In this document: piece by piece, positions 4,758-5,000 of the stretch | Position numbering within the stretch: the first letter of the stretch is position 1 | How the letters are laid out: each line of letters opens with the position of its first letter | Assembly: GCA_900555705.1 (NCBI GenBank) | Contig: USLV01000118.1 | Location: 1 to 5,000, forward strand | DNA: 5,000 nucleotides | From: an uncultured Oscillospiraceae bacterium | GTDB lineage: Bacteria; Bacillota; Clostridia; Oscillospirales; Acutalibacteraceae | Reading direction: 5' to 3' | Translations under genes and position numbers: made by a program | The notes under the pieces: generated by a model | Seen by the model: the letters and a program-made list of their open reading frames with translations, nothing else | Database searches by the model: none | Told to the model about the DNA's origin: nothing

Positions 4758-4770
4758 AAATTTCGAGAAA

Positions 4771-4783
4771 CCGGCATTGCCGG
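4771..4783 (+). other. Small hairpin in the gltX leader
   Basis: CCGGC (4771-4775) and GCCGG (4779-4783) pair around ATT, giving a compact GC-rich stem about ten bases before the Shine-Dalgarno site. There is no U tract, so it is not a terminator. It may stabilise the 5' end of the mRNA or have no role. Confidence 0.4.
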
Positions 4784-4806
4784 CAGAAGAGAAAGAGGGG
4801 TTGCCT

Positions 4807-5000
4807 GTGAACGCACAGGAGAAGCTTGCCAATCTGATGTTTCCGACCATCACCCGTACACCGGAGGAGTACGAGACGATATATCCGCCGCGGCAGCTGC
4901 CGGAGGGAGCGCGGGTCACCCGTGTGGCGCCGTCGCCGACCGGTTTTCTGCATCTTGGCGTCTTTTTCACCGCCATGGTCAACCGGCTGGTGGCCGGGAC
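4807..5000 (+). CDS. gltX: Glutamate--tRNA ligase, N-terminal part (continues past the window)
   Basis: The first 64 residues of a class I glutamyl-tRNA synthetase are visible; the gene runs off the right edge in frame. The signature strand and HIGH-type motif is VTRVAPSPTGFLHLG (37-51), where HLGV replaces HIGH as is common. A 36-residue leader precedes it (LANLMFPTITRTPEEYE, then YPPRQLPEGA), which as I recall is typical of clostridial glutamate--tRNA ligases of about 550 residues and argues against the short GluQ enzyme. The start is GTG at 4807 with AGAGGGG (4794-4800) six bases upstream; the TTG at 4801 is too close to that site. The KMSKS loop and anticodon-binding domain lie outside the window. 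If the enzyme is non-discriminating, it would also charge tRNA(Gln) for amidation; this cannot be judged here. Confidence 0.9.
   Translation, partial: MNAQEKLANLMFPTITRTPEEYETIYPPRQLPEGARVTRVAPSPTGFLHLGVFFTAMVNRLVAG

Overview
The window looks like chromosome from a Gram-positive anaerobe of the class Clostridia, probably of the Oscillospiraceae/Ruminococcaceae type. The evidence is moderately high GC in the housekeeping genes, purine-rich Shine-Dalgarno sites, ATG/GTG/TTG starts, consensus sigma-A-type promoters and short intergenic gaps closed by hairpin terminators. TGA closes several genes, so the standard stop set applies. The taxonomy is inferred; there is no rRNA or other marker to prove it.

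Layout. Positions 1-190 hold two near-identical 60-bp direct repeats and a decayed third copy. A good promoter then drives a small P-loop kinase-like gene (337-867, +), visibly more AT-rich than the rest. Its end overlaps what appears to be the eroded 3' end of a DUF3788-type gene (858-1103, +) carrying an in-frame TGA. Two minus-strand units follow: a 73-aa helical protein (1149-1370) with its own terminator, and trpS (1509-2525) with its terminator and a consensus promoter. Diverging from trpS is a TTG-initiated three-helix membrane protein (2734-2988, +) with a palindrome in its promoter spacer. Next comes an unidentified small gene (3155-3406, +) behind a perfect TTGACA-17-TATAAT promoter. 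It converges on a PLP-dependent aminotransferase (3457-4653, -), with one strong hairpin between them. The aminotransferase diverges from gltX (4807 to the window end, +) through two promoters whose -35 boxes almost touch.

The right-hand 3.5 kb is mostly a housekeeping neighbourhood: two aminoacyl-tRNA synthetases, an amino-acid aminotransferase and small conserved-looking proteins, each with its own promoter or terminator. The left-hand 1.1 kb looks like an accessory or eroding segment (repeats, AT-rich kinase, gene remnant). I do not see a clear new multi-gene system. The most unusual points are the repeat family with a conserved minus-strand frame, the DUF3788 remnant, the SD-ATG-TAA start-stop inside the membrane-protein gene, and the small gene with an ideal promoter but no ribosome binding site.
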